Of a stretch of DNA of 64,000 nucleotides, positions 52,597 to 62,617 are shown in pieces (the first letter of the stretch is position 1; each line of letters starts with the position of its first letter). The stretch comes from Brachybacterium vulturis (GTDB taxonomy: Bacteria; Actinomycetota; Actinomycetes; Actinomycetales; Dermabacteraceae): NCBI RefSeq assembly GCF_002407185.1, contig NZ_CP023563.1, positions 682,001 to 746,000 of the forward strand. The letters are read 5' to 3'. The position numbers and the translations under genes were made by a program. A model generated the notes under the pieces. The model saw nothing but the letters and a program-made list of their open reading frames with translations, was not told the origin of the DNA and made no database searches.

Positions 52597-54216
52597 ATGA
52601 CGCAGGACTCCGCCGCCCCGCCGCGCCCCCAGGGCACCACCGACCCTCCCGGGTCGCGCCGCGCTCGCCGGGAGGCCGACCGCTTCCCCGAGGACCCTCA
52701 CCTGCCGGGCCGTTCCCTGAACAGCGTCTTCCTGACCTCCGTGGCGGCGATCCTCGCCCTCCTCGCCGTCGCCGGGCTCTTCCCCGCCCCGCTGAGCTCC
52801 GCCGCCGGCGCGGCGATGCGCTGGATCACCGCCACCAGCGGCTGGTCCCTGCTGGTGATCCCGCTGGGTCTCCTCGGACTGCTGCTCGTGCTGGCCCTCA
52901 CCCGGGTCGGGGAGATCCGCCTGGGGCCCGACGGTTCGCGGCCGGAGTACTCCACCCTCGCCTGGATCGCGATGCTGCTGGGAGCGGTGATGGGCATCGG
53001 GATGATCACCTACGGAGTCGCCGAACCGGTCTCCCACCTGGTCGATCCGCCGCACGGCCTCGCCGCGCCCGGCAGCCAGGAGGCGGTCGTCGACGCGCTG
53101 CGCTTCACCTTCCTGGACTGGGGCCTGCACGCCTGGGCCGTGTTCGCGACCTTCGGCCTCGCCATCGGGTACTCCACCCACCGCCTGGGCAACAAGGGCC
53201 TGGTCTCGCCGATCCTGCGCCCGCTGATCGGCCGTCACGCCGACGGCGCGCTCGGCAAGGCGATCGATGTCCTGGTGATCCTCTCCACGCTCTTCGGCAC
53301 CACCACCTCCCTCGGGCTGGGGGCCGCGCAGATCAGCCAGGGCCTGAGCCTGCTCACCGGGAGGGAGCTGTCGACCACCGGGGTGCAGATACTGGTCATC
53401 GCACTGGTCACCGTTCTGTTCACCGCATCGGCGATGAGCGGGATCGGCCGGGGCATCCGCACCCTGAGCCAGACCACGATGGTGATCGCCGCGGCCCTGC
53501 TGCTCTTCGTGCTGGTCACCGGCCCCACCAGCTGGTTGATCAGCCTCTTCCTGCGCTCGCTGGGCGGGTATGTCGGCGATTTCGTCGAGATCAGTCTCCT
53601 GCTGCCCGCCGGCGGCGAGGAGCTGGCCTGGATGCAGGGATGGACCTACTTCATGATGGCCTGGTGGATCTCCTGGGGCGCCTTCGTCGGGATCTTCCTC
53701 GCCCGCATCTCCAGAGGTCGCACGGTTCGGCAGTTCGTCCTGGTCGTCCTGGGCGTGCCGAGCCTCATCTTCTCCGCCTGGTTCACCGTGTTCGGCGGCG
53801 CGGCGATGTGGATGGACCTCGAGCGGGACGCCGGGATCGGCGCGGCCGCCGCGGAGAACGTCAACACCGCCTTCTTCGGCCTGCTCGACCAGCTGCCGCT
53901 GACCGGCGTCACCTCCGTGGTCGCGATCGCCCTGGTGGTGCTCTACTTCATCACCGGCGCGGACTCGAACACCTACGTGCTCTCGGTCATCTCCTCGGAC
54001 GGCCGCATGGACCCCGCCCGTTCGGTGATGTGCATGTGGGGTCTGCTCACCGGGGCCACGGCCGCCGTGCTGCTCTACGCCGGCGGCCTCGAGGCGCTGC
54101 AGGCCGCCGTGATGCTCACCGCCGCCCCGTTCATCCTGGTCATCCTCGCGCTGGCCGTCTCGCTGGTGATGCTGCTGCGCCGCGATGCGCTGCTGCGCCG
54201 ACGCCCCCGCTCATGA
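52597..54216 (+). CDS. BCCT-family betaine/carnitine/choline transporter
   Basis: The 539-aa transporter has about 12 membrane segments. The family motif GIGMITYGVAEPVSHL is present, as are HAWAVFATFGLAIGYSTH and WTYFMMAWWISWGAFVGIFLARISRGRT, the conserved BCCT tryptophan block. It probably takes up glycine betaine or a related compatible solute with sodium. Its very hydrophilic N-terminus (45 residues) and short C-terminus do not resemble the osmosensing C-terminal domain of BetP. Two hairpins terminate it. Confidence 0.92.
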   Translation: MTQDSAAPPRPQGTTDPPGSRRARREADRFPEDPHLPGRSLNSVFLTSVAAILALLAVAGLFPAPLSSAAGAAMRWITATSGWSLLVIPLGLLGLLLVLALTRVGEIRLGPDGSRPEYSTLAWIAMLLGAVMGIGMITYGVAEPVSHLVDPPHGLAAPGSQEAVVDALRFTFLDWGLHAWAVFATFGLAIGYSTHRLGNKGLVSPILRPLIGRHADGALGKAIDVLVILSTLFGTTTSLGLGAAQISQGLSLLTGRELSTTGVQILVIALVTVLFTASAMSGIGRGIRTLSQTTMVIAAALLLFVLVTGPTSWLISLFLRSLGGYVGDFVEISLLLPAGGEELAWMQGWTYFMMAWWISWGAFVGIFLARISRGRTVRQFVLVVLGVPSLIFSAWFTVFGGAAMWMDLERDAGIGAAAAENVNTAFFGLLDQLPLTGVTSVVAIALVVLYFITGADSNTYVLSVISSDGRMDPARSVMCMWGLLTGATAAVLLYAGGLEALQAAVMLTAAPFILVILALAVSLVMLLRRDALLRRRPRS

Positions 54217-54218
54217 GG

Positions 54219-54252
54219 ACAGCGCCCTGAGCGGTCATGCTCAGGGCGCTGT
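54219..54252. terminator. Bidirectional terminator hairpin between BCCT and ferritin genes
   Basis: ACAGCGCCCTGAGC (54219-54232) and GCTCAGGGCGCTGT (54239-54252) form a perfect 14-bp stem with the loop GGTCAT, starting 3 bp after the BCCT stop. Confidence 0.85.
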
Positions 54253-54262
54253 CGTCGTCGCT

Positions 54263-54286
54263 CTCCGGGGTCGGCCGACCCCGGAG
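54263..54286. terminator. Second terminator hairpin: perfect 24-bp palindrome
   Basis: CTCCGGGGTCGG (54263-54274) is followed at once by its exact complement CCGACCCCGGAG (54275-54286), ending 4 bp before the ferritin stop at 54291. Read toward the left it would end ferritin transcription; with the neighbouring hairpin it separates the convergent genes. Confidence 0.75.
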
Positions 54287-54290
54287 GGGA

Positions 54291-54812
54291 TCACTCGCCG
54301 TCGGCCTCGGTGGTGCCGGCCGGGCGGGTGCCCAGCTGGGCATCCAGACGCAGCAGACCCGAGCCGTCCTCGCCCACCAGCTTCACGCGACCGATGATCT
54401 CGGAGACGGTGGCCTCCTCCTCGAGCTGCTCGTCCACGAACCAGTTCAGCAGCGGGCGGGAGTCGTAGTCGCCCTCCTTGTCGGCGCTACGGTACAGCTC
54501 GCGGATCGACTCGGAGACCTTCTCCTCATGCGCGAGCGCCGCCTCGAAGATCTCCAGCACCGAGAGGCCGGGCTTCACGCCGGGAGCCTCGATGGCGCCG
54601 ATCGCGGCATGGTTGCCGCGGTCCGAGACGTGCTGGATGAACTTGTTGGCGTGGACGATCTCCTCGTCCGCCTGGTGCCGGAGCCACTCGGCGATCCCGG
54701 GGAGATCCTTCTCGTCGGCCTCGATGGCCAGCTGGCGGTAGGTGATCGACGCGGCGAACTCGAGCGTGATCTGCTCCTGGAACTTCTTCTCTAGGTCATT
54801 GCTCATCTTCAT
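54291..54812 (-). CDS. ftn: Ferritin (bacterial, Ftn-like)
   Basis: Ferritin oxidises and stores iron in a 24-subunit shell. The 173-aa protein has the ferroxidase-site residues in EFAASITYRQLAIEAD, HQADEEIVHANKFIQHV and FVDEQLEEEATVSEII. No heme ligand Met at the bacterioferritin position is visible, so it is ftn-like rather than bfr. Start is ATG 54812 or 54806; no strong ribosome binding site is seen. Two DtxR/IdeR-type boxes lie 38-90 bp upstream. In mycobacteria IdeR activates the ferritin genes from such tandem sites when iron is plentiful. Confidence 0.93.
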   Translation of the reverse strand: MKMSNDLEKKFQEQITLEFAASITYRQLAIEADEKDLPGIAEWLRHQADEEIVHANKFIQHVSDRGNHAAIGAIEAPGVKPGLSVLEIFEAALAHEEKVSESIRELYRSADKEGDYDSRPLLNWFVDEQLEEEATVSEIIGRVKLVGEDGSGLLRLDAQLGTRPAGTTEADGE

Positions 54813-54849
54813 GGTCTTGACGGTAGTCCTCTCGAGCGCCCTTGTCACG

Positions 54850-54902
54850 TATGGAAAGGCTCGCCTGACCAGCGATGATGGGGTTCGGGCAGGCTTACCT
54901 GA
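54850..54902 (-). promoter_or_regulatory. Two DtxR/IdeR-type iron boxes upstream of ferritin
   Basis: Against the consensus TTAGGTTAGCCTAACCTAA, minus-strand TCAGGTAAGCCTGCCCGAA (54902-54884) matches 14 of 19 and TCAGGCGAGCCTTTCCATA (54868-54850) matches 12 of 19. Their centres are 34 bp apart. The pair upstream of a ferritin gene is the arrangement used by IdeR for activation in mycobacteria. Confidence 0.7.
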
Positions 54903-54950
54903 CCGGTGCGGGGAGCGGCTGTGGCAGGGGCTCATCGAAGGGCGGCGTCC

Positions 54951-55577
54951 TCACCCGGCGTTCTCGACCTCGATCTCGAGCCCGGCATCCGCCGGGCCGA
55001 CGGTGACGGCCCAGGGGTGCTCGACCCCTTCATCGGCGTAGGCGGTGCACTCGGCTGCATAGTCTTCGGCGCCGGTGTCGACGCCGTCGGCGCATTCGAC
55101 GTCCAGGCTCATCTCCTCGGGCCCGCGGGACTCGGCCTCCGCCTCGAGCAGGTCGGCGAGCTCCTCGGCGCTGAGCACCTTCGTGTCGTGGCCGAGTCCC
55201 CAGGTGCCCTCGAAGAGGTTCTCGTCCCCTGCCCTGCCCTCGGCGGTGTCGTCGCCGGCGTCGGCGGGGGCGCTGCTCTCGGCGGGCTCCTCCGGCGCGG
55301 ACGTCTCCGCGCCGTCGTCGGTCACGGCGCTCTGCTCGGCCTGTTCCGTGCCGGTGCCGGGTTCCTGGTCGGGCTCCTCGGTGTCGGCGGCACCGCACCC
55401 GGCGAGGAGCGTCGTGGCGAGGGCGGCGACCGCCAGGGCGGGGAGCAGCCGTCGGCCCTTGCGGGCGCGCGCCCCGTGGTGATGGGGTGCGAGGTCACCG
55501 TCCCCCGGTGCTCGCGGCCCGGCTCCTGGCCCGCTGCTCGGCGTGAGCGAGCTGCTGTCCCTGCGGTTCGAGGTCAT
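54951..55577 (-). CDS. Lipoprotein with DUF4333-like C-terminus
   Basis: The 208-aa protein has a long hydrophilic N-terminus of ~40 residues, a signal segment (LLPALAVAALATTLLAGC with the lipobox LLAGC), an acidic Ala/Glu/Ser/Thr linker and a C-terminal ~75-residue domain. That domain has two cysteines about 16 apart and ends in AVTVGPADAGLEIEVENAG, like DUF4333 of actinobacterial surface lipoproteins. Function unknown. AAGGGG before ATG 55577 supports the start. It is divergent from the GDPD gene. Confidence 0.72.
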   Translation of the reverse strand: MTSNRRDSSSLTPSSGPGAGPRAPGDGDLAPHHHGARARKGRRLLPALAVAALATTLLAGCGAADTEEPDQEPGTGTEQAEQSAVTDDGAETSAPEEPAESSAPADAGDDTAEGRAGDENLFEGTWGLGHDTKVLSAEELADLLEAEAESRGPEEMSLDVECADGVDTGAEDYAAECTAYADEGVEHPWAVTVGPADAGLEIEVENAG

Positions 55578-55775
55578 CGAGATCCCCTTCCCGGACGCTG
55601 GGCCCGGCCCCCGCCGCCCCTGGGGGCGACGCCGCCTCCGATGGAGGAGGCCAGACGCCCAGTGTGGTGTGGATCACCTCTGCGGTCCAGGGGGCCCCCG
55701 ACGCCCGCCGCTCCGATCCCCGGTCCGGTTGACTGGGTCCCGTCGGCGTCATCCACCCCAGCCCCGAGGAGAGCC

Positions 55776-56516
55776 ATGACCCAGCAGCACTGCCCGTCCG
55801 CTCCGCAGCGCCCCGCCATCGTCGGCCACCGCGGCGCCTCCGCCCATGCACCGGAGAACACGCTCGGCGCCTTCCGCCGGGCCCTCGAGGACGGGGCGCA
55901 GCTGCTGGAGTGCGATGTGCACCTGAGCGCCGACGGCGAGGTGGTGGTGATGCATGACGAGACCATCGATCGCACCGCCGCGGAGGACTCCCCGCTGCGC
56001 ACCGGGGCGATCGGCGACCTCACCCGGGCCGAGCTCGACACCGTGCTGCTGGCGGACGGCGAGCGTGTCCCCTCCCTCGCCGAGCTGTTCGAGATGACCA
56101 CGGCCCCGGTGTTCATCGAGGTCAAGGTCGCCGCCGCCGCGAGGGCCGTCGCCGAGCTGCTGCGGGGACTGCCTGCCGGCACCCCGGCCGCCGACTCCAC
56201 GGTCATCTCCTTCCACGCCGATGCGCTCGCCGAGATCCGCCGTGCCACCGACACCCCGGTCTCCTACCTGGTCGAGCAGGTCGACGAGCAGGCGATCGCC
56301 ACCGCCGGCGAGCTCGGGGCGGCGGGGATGGGTCCCTCGATCAACGGGCTCAGCCTGCGTGCCGCCGCAGCCGTGCACGAGGCCGGGATGACGGTGAATC
56401 CCTGGACGGTCAACACCGCCGCACAGCTCGAGGTGGCCCTCGCCTGCGGCGTGGACACGCTCACCACCGACGACCCGGCCTGGCTGCAGCGCGAGCTGGA
56501 CGTGCGTCGGGGGTGA
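55776..56516 (+). CDS. Glycerophosphodiester phosphodiesterase
   Basis: GDPD hydrolyses deacylated phospholipids to glycerol-3-phosphate and an alcohol. The 246-aa protein has VGHRGASAHAPENTLGAF, the metal-binding LECDVHLSADGEVVVMHD, and later FIEVKV. All catalytic histidines and glutamates are present. There is no signal peptide, so it acts inside the cell. GAGGAGAGCC precedes ATG 55776. It stands alone with no transporter near. Confidence 0.92.
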   Translation: MTQQHCPSAPQRPAIVGHRGASAHAPENTLGAFRRALEDGAQLLECDVHLSADGEVVVMHDETIDRTAAEDSPLRTGAIGDLTRAELDTVLLADGERVPSLAELFEMTTAPVFIEVKVAAAARAVAELLRGLPAGTPAADSTVISFHADALAEIRRATDTPVSYLVEQVDEQAIATAGELGAAGMGPSINGLSLRAAAAVHEAGMTVNPWTVNTAAQLEVALACGVDTLTTDDPAWLQRELDVRRG

Positions 56517-56652
56517 GGGGCGAGGACCGTCCTCTGGGCGTGCCCGCACCCTTCCGCCATCGCGTCCCAGAGAGTCTCAGCCCGTGGAATCGAGCGATCA
56601 GAGGCGGGCGGGCCTCTAGGATGCTCTGATCCCCTCTCCCAGGAGTGATCCC

Positions 56653-57909
56653 CTGACCGCCGACATCGTCCTCACCAACGCCCGCTATCTGGACGTCGAC
56701 ATCGGTGCCTGGCACACAGTCGACCTCGAGGTTCGCGACGGCCGATTCACGCGACGCCGTGGCCTCGCCGATTCCTCACGGGCTGGGTCCGACGGCGATG
56801 CCGCAGCTCCCGCGACCCCGACCTTCGACCTCGAGGGGCGGTATGTGCTCCCCGGCCTGATCGACTGCCACGTGCACGTCTATGCGATGACAGCGAACCT
56901 CGGCGAGCTCGAGACCACGGCGCCGTCCTACGCCACGATGCACGCCGCGCGGCTGATGGGCGACATGCTCGATCGCGGCTTCACCACCGTGCGCGACACC
57001 GGCGGTGGCGACCACGGCCTGGCCATGGCTCAGGCCGAAGGCCTGCTGCGCGGCCCCCGACTCTTCTTCGGTGGCAAGTCGCTCTCACAGACCGGCGGCC
57101 ACGGCGACACCCGGGTCCCCGGTCAGCAGCGCTCCCATGCCTCGAACTGCTGCGCGGGCCTCGGAGTCATCGCCGACGGGCCGGACGCCGTGCGCCGCGC
57201 CGCCCGCGACCAGCTCCGCACCGGGGCGCACCACCTGAAGATCATGGCCGGCGGCGGCGTCGCCTCCCCGACCGATCGCGTCGACTCGATCCAGTACTCG
57301 CTCGCCGAGATGCGCGCCGCGGTCGAGGAGGCGCAGGACGCGAACCGCTACGTCGCCGCTCATGCCTATACCCCCGCTGCCATCCGCCGTGCCCTCGACG
57401 CGGGGGTTCGTTCGATCGAGCACGCGAACCTGCTCGATCACGCCGCTGCCGAGGCCATCGGCGAGGCCGGGGCCTTCGTGACCATGAACCTGGTGACCTA
57501 CTGGGCGCTCAAGGAGTTCGGCGTCGAGATGGGCCTGCCCGCAGCGAGCCGGGCCAAAGTGGACGACGTGCTCAGCGCTGGCGAGAACGCTTTGCGCATC
57601 GCTGACGAGATGGGTCTGGACCTCTGCTTCGGCACCGACCTGCTCGGCGGCATGCAGGTGCACCAGTCCGAGGAGTTCGCGATCCGCGCCCGGCATCAGG
57701 ACCCACTGTCCGTGATCCGCTCCGCCACCACCACCGCCGCCCGGCTCCTCGAGCGCGAGGGCGAGCTCGGCGTGATCCGGGAGGGCGCCCACGCGGACCT
57801 GATCGTCCTGGATCGTGACCCGCTCGAGGATCTCACCGTGCTCTCCGAGCCCGATCCCGTGCTCGTGCTCCAGGGCGGCGCAGTCGTCTACGAGAGAGCG
57901 CCCCGCTGA
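56653..57909 (+). CDS. Imidazolonepropionase/prolidase-like amidohydrolase with CTG start
   Basis: The 418-aa metal-dependent hydrolase has DCHVHVYAM (HxH), the likely carboxylated lysine in HHLKIMAGGG, AAHAYTP, SIEHANLLD and FGTDLLGG. That is the COG1228 set of amidohydrolases, which includes Xaa-Pro dipeptidases and enamidases. No ATG, GTG or TTG lies in frame between the upstream stop at 56617 and GTG 56845. GTG 56845 would delete the N-terminal strand (ADIVLTNARYLDVDIGAW) that the fold needs. AGGAG at 56641-56645 is 7 bases before CTG 56653, so CTG is the probable start. A sodium symporter gene follows and may import the substrate. Confidence 0.8.
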   Translation: MTADIVLTNARYLDVDIGAWHTVDLEVRDGRFTRRRGLADSSRAGSDGDAAAPATPTFDLEGRYVLPGLIDCHVHVYAMTANLGELETTAPSYATMHAARLMGDMLDRGFTTVRDTGGGDHGLAMAQAEGLLRGPRLFFGGKSLSQTGGHGDTRVPGQQRSHASNCCAGLGVIADGPDAVRRAARDQLRTGAHHLKIMAGGGVASPTDRVDSIQYSLAEMRAAVEEAQDANRYVAAHAYTPAAIRRALDAGVRSIEHANLLDHAAAEAIGEAGAFVTMNLVTYWALKEFGVEMGLPAASRAKVDDVLSAGENALRIADEMGLDLCFGTDLLGGMQVHQSEEFAIRARHQDPLSVIRSATTTAARLLEREGELGVIREGAHADLIVLDRDPLEDLTVLSEPDPVLVLQGGAVVYERAPR

Positions 57910-57994
57910 GCGACCGTCGACCGACGGGCGTCAGTCATGAACCGTCCACGCCACGCGACCCCCTGCCCCTCCTGAGCGACCCGAGAGGTTCCTC

Positions 57995-59386
57995 GTGAAC
58001 GTCACCCATATCGCCGTCCTCGTCGGCTACATCGTGCTGATGCTGGCCGTCGGCGCCTGGTTCGGCCGCGCAAAGGCGACGTCCTCCGGTGAGGATTTCG
58101 TGCTGGCCGGACGCTCGCTGCCGGCACCAGTGCTGGGCGGCACCATGCTCGCGACCTTCGTGGGCTCCGGCTCCATCATCGGCGCCGCGAACTTCGCCTA
58201 CACCTACGGCCTCCTGCCCGGATTCCTGTTCTTCTCCGGGACGATCACCGGCACGATCCTGCTGGTGGTCTTCGCCCGTCGGGTGCGCGGGCTGGCCGGT
58301 CATACCGTGCCGGAGATCTTCGACGCCCGCTACGGCAAGGCGGTGCGCGTGGTGGCGACGGTGATGATCCTCTTCGCCTTCATCGGCATCGCGGCCTATC
58401 AGTTCACCGGCGCGGGCTACATCCTCAGCCTGATCACCCCGCTCGAGGAGCGGACGGGGTCGATCATCGCCGCCGTGCTGATCACCTTCCTCGCGCTGTC
58501 GGGCGGGCTGAAGTCGGTGGCCTGGACCGACTTCATCTCGGCGCTCGGCATCGTCCTCGCGCTGTGGGTCAGCCTGTTCATCGTGGTCGGCACCGACGTG
58601 GGCGGCCTGGCCCCGTTGACCGGCGTCAACGCGGAGGCCGGGACCCTGGGCGGCCTCACGGCCCTCCAGATGATCGGCTTCATCCTGCCGGTGCTGGTGC
58701 TGCTGCTGGGAGACCAGAACATGTACCAGCGACTGGCCGCGGCCCGCAGCGATCGCGCCGCACTCGGCGGAGCGATGATCTTCTGCCTCGGTTCCATCAT
58801 CATGATCATCCCGATCGTCCTGCTCGCTGTCGCGAGCGCCGTGCTGCAGCCCGGGATCGAGGCCGACATGGCGATCCTCTCGCTGGCGGGCTCCTCCTTC
58901 ACCCCGGCCGTGATCGGTGGCGCTCTGCTCGCGGGCGCCTTCGCCCTCATCATCACCACCGGGTCCTCCTACCTCCTCACCTCCTCCTCGAACGTGGTTC
59001 ACGACCTGGTGGGGCAGCTGCGTCGGGAGAAGCCCTCGGACCGGCAGAACCTCTGGATCGGCCGTGTCGCCGTGCTCGGCGTCGCGATCCTGGGCTTCGT
59101 GATGGTCAGCTTCTTCCCCAGTGTCCTCGCGCTGCAGATGTACGCGTACACGATGTACGGCGTGACGATTACCCCCGTGCTCATCGCGGGGATCTTCTGG
59201 AAGCGCGCGAACGGGGCCGGGGCACTTGCGGCTATGGTCGTCGGCGCCGTCCTCACCCTCTTCTGGGAGGTCACGGGACGCGCAGAGGCGCTCAACTCGG
59301 TGGTCATCGCCCTGCCGGCTTCGGTGCTCGCCCTGGTTCTGGTCTCGCTGCTGACCCCGTCGCGGACGACGAGTGTGACGGCTTAG
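57995..59386 (+). CDS. Sodium:solute symporter (SSS family)
   Basis: The 463-aa transporter has 13 or so membrane segments with the family motifs FVLAGRSLPAPVLGGTMLATFVGSG and the sodium-site helix KSVAWTDFISALG. DQNMYQRLAAARS is also typical of the family. The start is GTG 57995 after GAGAGG. It lies 85 bp behind the amidohydrolase and probably imports its substrate, which might be a dipeptide or an imidazole or proline-like compound; SSS proteins also carry amino acids and sugars. Confidence 0.85.
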   Translation: MNVTHIAVLVGYIVLMLAVGAWFGRAKATSSGEDFVLAGRSLPAPVLGGTMLATFVGSGSIIGAANFAYTYGLLPGFLFFSGTITGTILLVVFARRVRGLAGHTVPEIFDARYGKAVRVVATVMILFAFIGIAAYQFTGAGYILSLITPLEERTGSIIAAVLITFLALSGGLKSVAWTDFISALGIVLALWVSLFIVVGTDVGGLAPLTGVNAEAGTLGGLTALQMIGFILPVLVLLLGDQNMYQRLAAARSDRAALGGAMIFCLGSIIMIIPIVLLAVASAVLQPGIEADMAILSLAGSSFTPAVIGGALLAGAFALIITTGSSYLLTSSSNVVHDLVGQLRREKPSDRQNLWIGRVAVLGVAILGFVMVSFFPSVLALQMYAYTMYGVTITPVLIAGIFWKRANGAGALAAMVVGAVLTLFWEVTGRAEALNSVVIALPASVLALVLVSLLTPSRTTSVTA

Positions 59387-61105
<1,719 letters not shown>

Positions 61106-61140
61106 GCCGACGGCTTCGCGCCGGCGACGACCGGTGCGTG

Positions 61141-61203
61141 CACGAGGGCCCTTCCGGGGCGCTGTTCCGCCCGCCGGGCGAGGATGGTCCGGAGGGGCCC
61201 TCG
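61141..61203 (+). terminator. Two-storey hairpin downstream of gdhA
   Basis: ACGAGGGCCCTTCCGG (61141-61156) pairs with CCGGAGGGGCCCTCGT (61188-61203) over 16 positions with one T-G wobble. The 31-base loop contains CGCCC-GCC-GGGCG (61167-61179). It lies 36 bp after the gdhA stop and is the likely terminator. Its architecture matches the element at 15705-15784. Confidence 0.65.
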
Positions 61204-61224
61204 TCGTGCGCACCCACCCCTTGG

Positions 61225-61284
61225 CGAGAAGAGTTCTCAACAACTGGTAGTCTCTCCGCATGCATCTAATGAGAACGATTGTCA
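61225..61284 (+). promoter_or_regulatory. Two Zur-type zinc boxes upstream of aztD
   Basis: Against TGAAAATGATTTTCA, TGAGAACGATTGTCA (61270-61284) matches 12 of 15, and CGAGAAGAGTTCTCA (61225-61239) keeps the GA-N-AA-N3-TT-N-TCA frame. The downstream box overlaps the ATG at 61284. This strongly suggests repression by Zur under zinc sufficiency. Confidence 0.68.
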
Positions 61285-62606
61285 TGAAGCGGCGCGCCGC
61301 CGTGCTCCTCGGTGCGGGTCTGCTCGCGCTCTCGGGCTGCGGCGGTTCGACGGGCGGCGCCGCCGGCGACTCCTCGGACGGCGGCGAGGCCGCCCCGACC
61401 TCCGATCGCACCGAGGTCGGCGCGCTGACGCCGCGGATCGTGCTCGCCCACGAGGGCGGGGTGACCACCCTCGATTCCGCCGACGGGGCGACCCTCGGCA
61501 GCGCCGAGCTCGAGGGGTACGTGCGCCTGAATCCCGCGGGCGACGGCCGGCACATCGCCGTCAGTGCGGCCGACGCGATCACCATGTACGACACCGGGCT
61601 GCTCGCCCAGGGCCACGGCGACCATTTCCACTACTACGTGCAGGCCCCCGTCCTCACCGACCTCTCCGTCCCCGCCCCGCACCCCGGGCACGTGGTCCCC
61701 CACGGCGGCCGCACCGCGCTGTTCGCCGACGGCACCGGCGCGATCACGGTCATCGACCCCGCGACCCTCGGCGAGGGCGAGCTCGAGGTGCTCGAGGAGA
61801 CGGCCACGGATGCCCCGCACCACGGGGTGGCGGTGCCGCTCACCGAGGGCGGGCTGCTGCTGACCCAGGGCACCGAGGAGGCCCGCAGCACCGTCCAGGT
61901 GCGCGACGCCGAGGGGAACGTCACCGCCGAGACCACCGACTGCCCGGGCGTGCACGGCGAGGCCGCCGCCCGGCCCACCGAGACCGGGGACGTGATCAGC
62001 CTGGGCTGCGAGAACGGTCCCGTGATCTACCGCGACGGCGAGTTCCACAAGGTCCAGGTCGAGGGCGACTACCAGCGCTCCGGAAACCAGCAGGGGCATG
62101 AGGACTCACCGATCGTGCTCGCGGACCACAAGGTCCAGGCCGATCCCGCCGACGGGAAGGAGCGGCCCACCGAGATCGCGCTGATCGACACCCGCGATGA
62201 CTCGATGCAGATCGTCGACCTGGGCTCGGAGTACTGGTTCCGCTCCCTGGACCGCGGCCCGGACGGCGAGGCCCTGGTGCTGACCACGGACGGCGAGCTG
62301 AACATCCTGGACCCCGAGACCGGCGGGATGCTCCACGAGGTCCCGGTGACGGGGGAGTGGACCGAACCCGAGCAGTGGCAGAGCCCCGCCCCGATGATGG
62401 CCGTCGCCGACGGCACCGCCTTCGTCGTCGACCCGCAGGCGAAGGCCCTCTCCATGGTCGACATCGCCAGTGGCGAGATCTACCGCGAGCTCGAGCTGCC
62501 CGTCGTCCCGCACGAGATCCAGGTGACCACCGGGACGGCGTCCGGTGAGTACGAGATCACGCCCGGCGACCACGACGACGACGACCACGAGGGCCACGAC
62601 CACTGA
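61284..62606 (+). CDS. aztD: Zinc metallochaperone AztD-like lipoprotein
   Basis: AztD proteins bind zinc outside the membrane and pass it to the AztC solute-binding protein of an ABC zinc importer. The 440-aa protein has a signal sequence with lipobox LSGC (C19), then a beta-propeller with the zinc-binding HGDHFHYYVQAP, NPAGDGRHIAVS and CPGVHGEAAA. A His/Asp tail closes it (DHDDDDHEGHDH). An in-frame ATG at 61260 precedes this, but the Zur box covers 61270-61284, so ATG 61284 is the start and the transcript has almost no leader. No aztABC genes are in the window. Confidence 0.88.
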   Translation: MKRRAAVLLGAGLLALSGCGGSTGGAAGDSSDGGEAAPTSDRTEVGALTPRIVLAHEGGVTTLDSADGATLGSAELEGYVRLNPAGDGRHIAVSAADAITMYDTGLLAQGHGDHFHYYVQAPVLTDLSVPAPHPGHVVPHGGRTALFADGTGAITVIDPATLGEGELEVLEETATDAPHHGVAVPLTEGGLLLTQGTEEARSTVQVRDAEGNVTAETTDCPGVHGEAAARPTETGDVISLGCENGPVIYRDGEFHKVQVEGDYQRSGNQQGHEDSPIVLADHKVQADPADGKERPTEIALIDTRDDSMQIVDLGSEYWFRSLDRGPDGEALVLTTDGELNILDPETGGMLHEVPVTGEWTEPEQWQSPAPMMAVADGTAFVVDPQAKALSMVDIASGEIYRELELPVVPHEIQVTTGTASGEYEITPGDHDDDDHEGHDH

Positions 62607-62617
62607 ACCGGCACCCC

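Noticed and set aside
61260-61283. Upstream in-frame ATG as the start of aztD
   Set aside because: A Zur-type operator occupies this segment, and the signal sequence is complete from ATG 61284.
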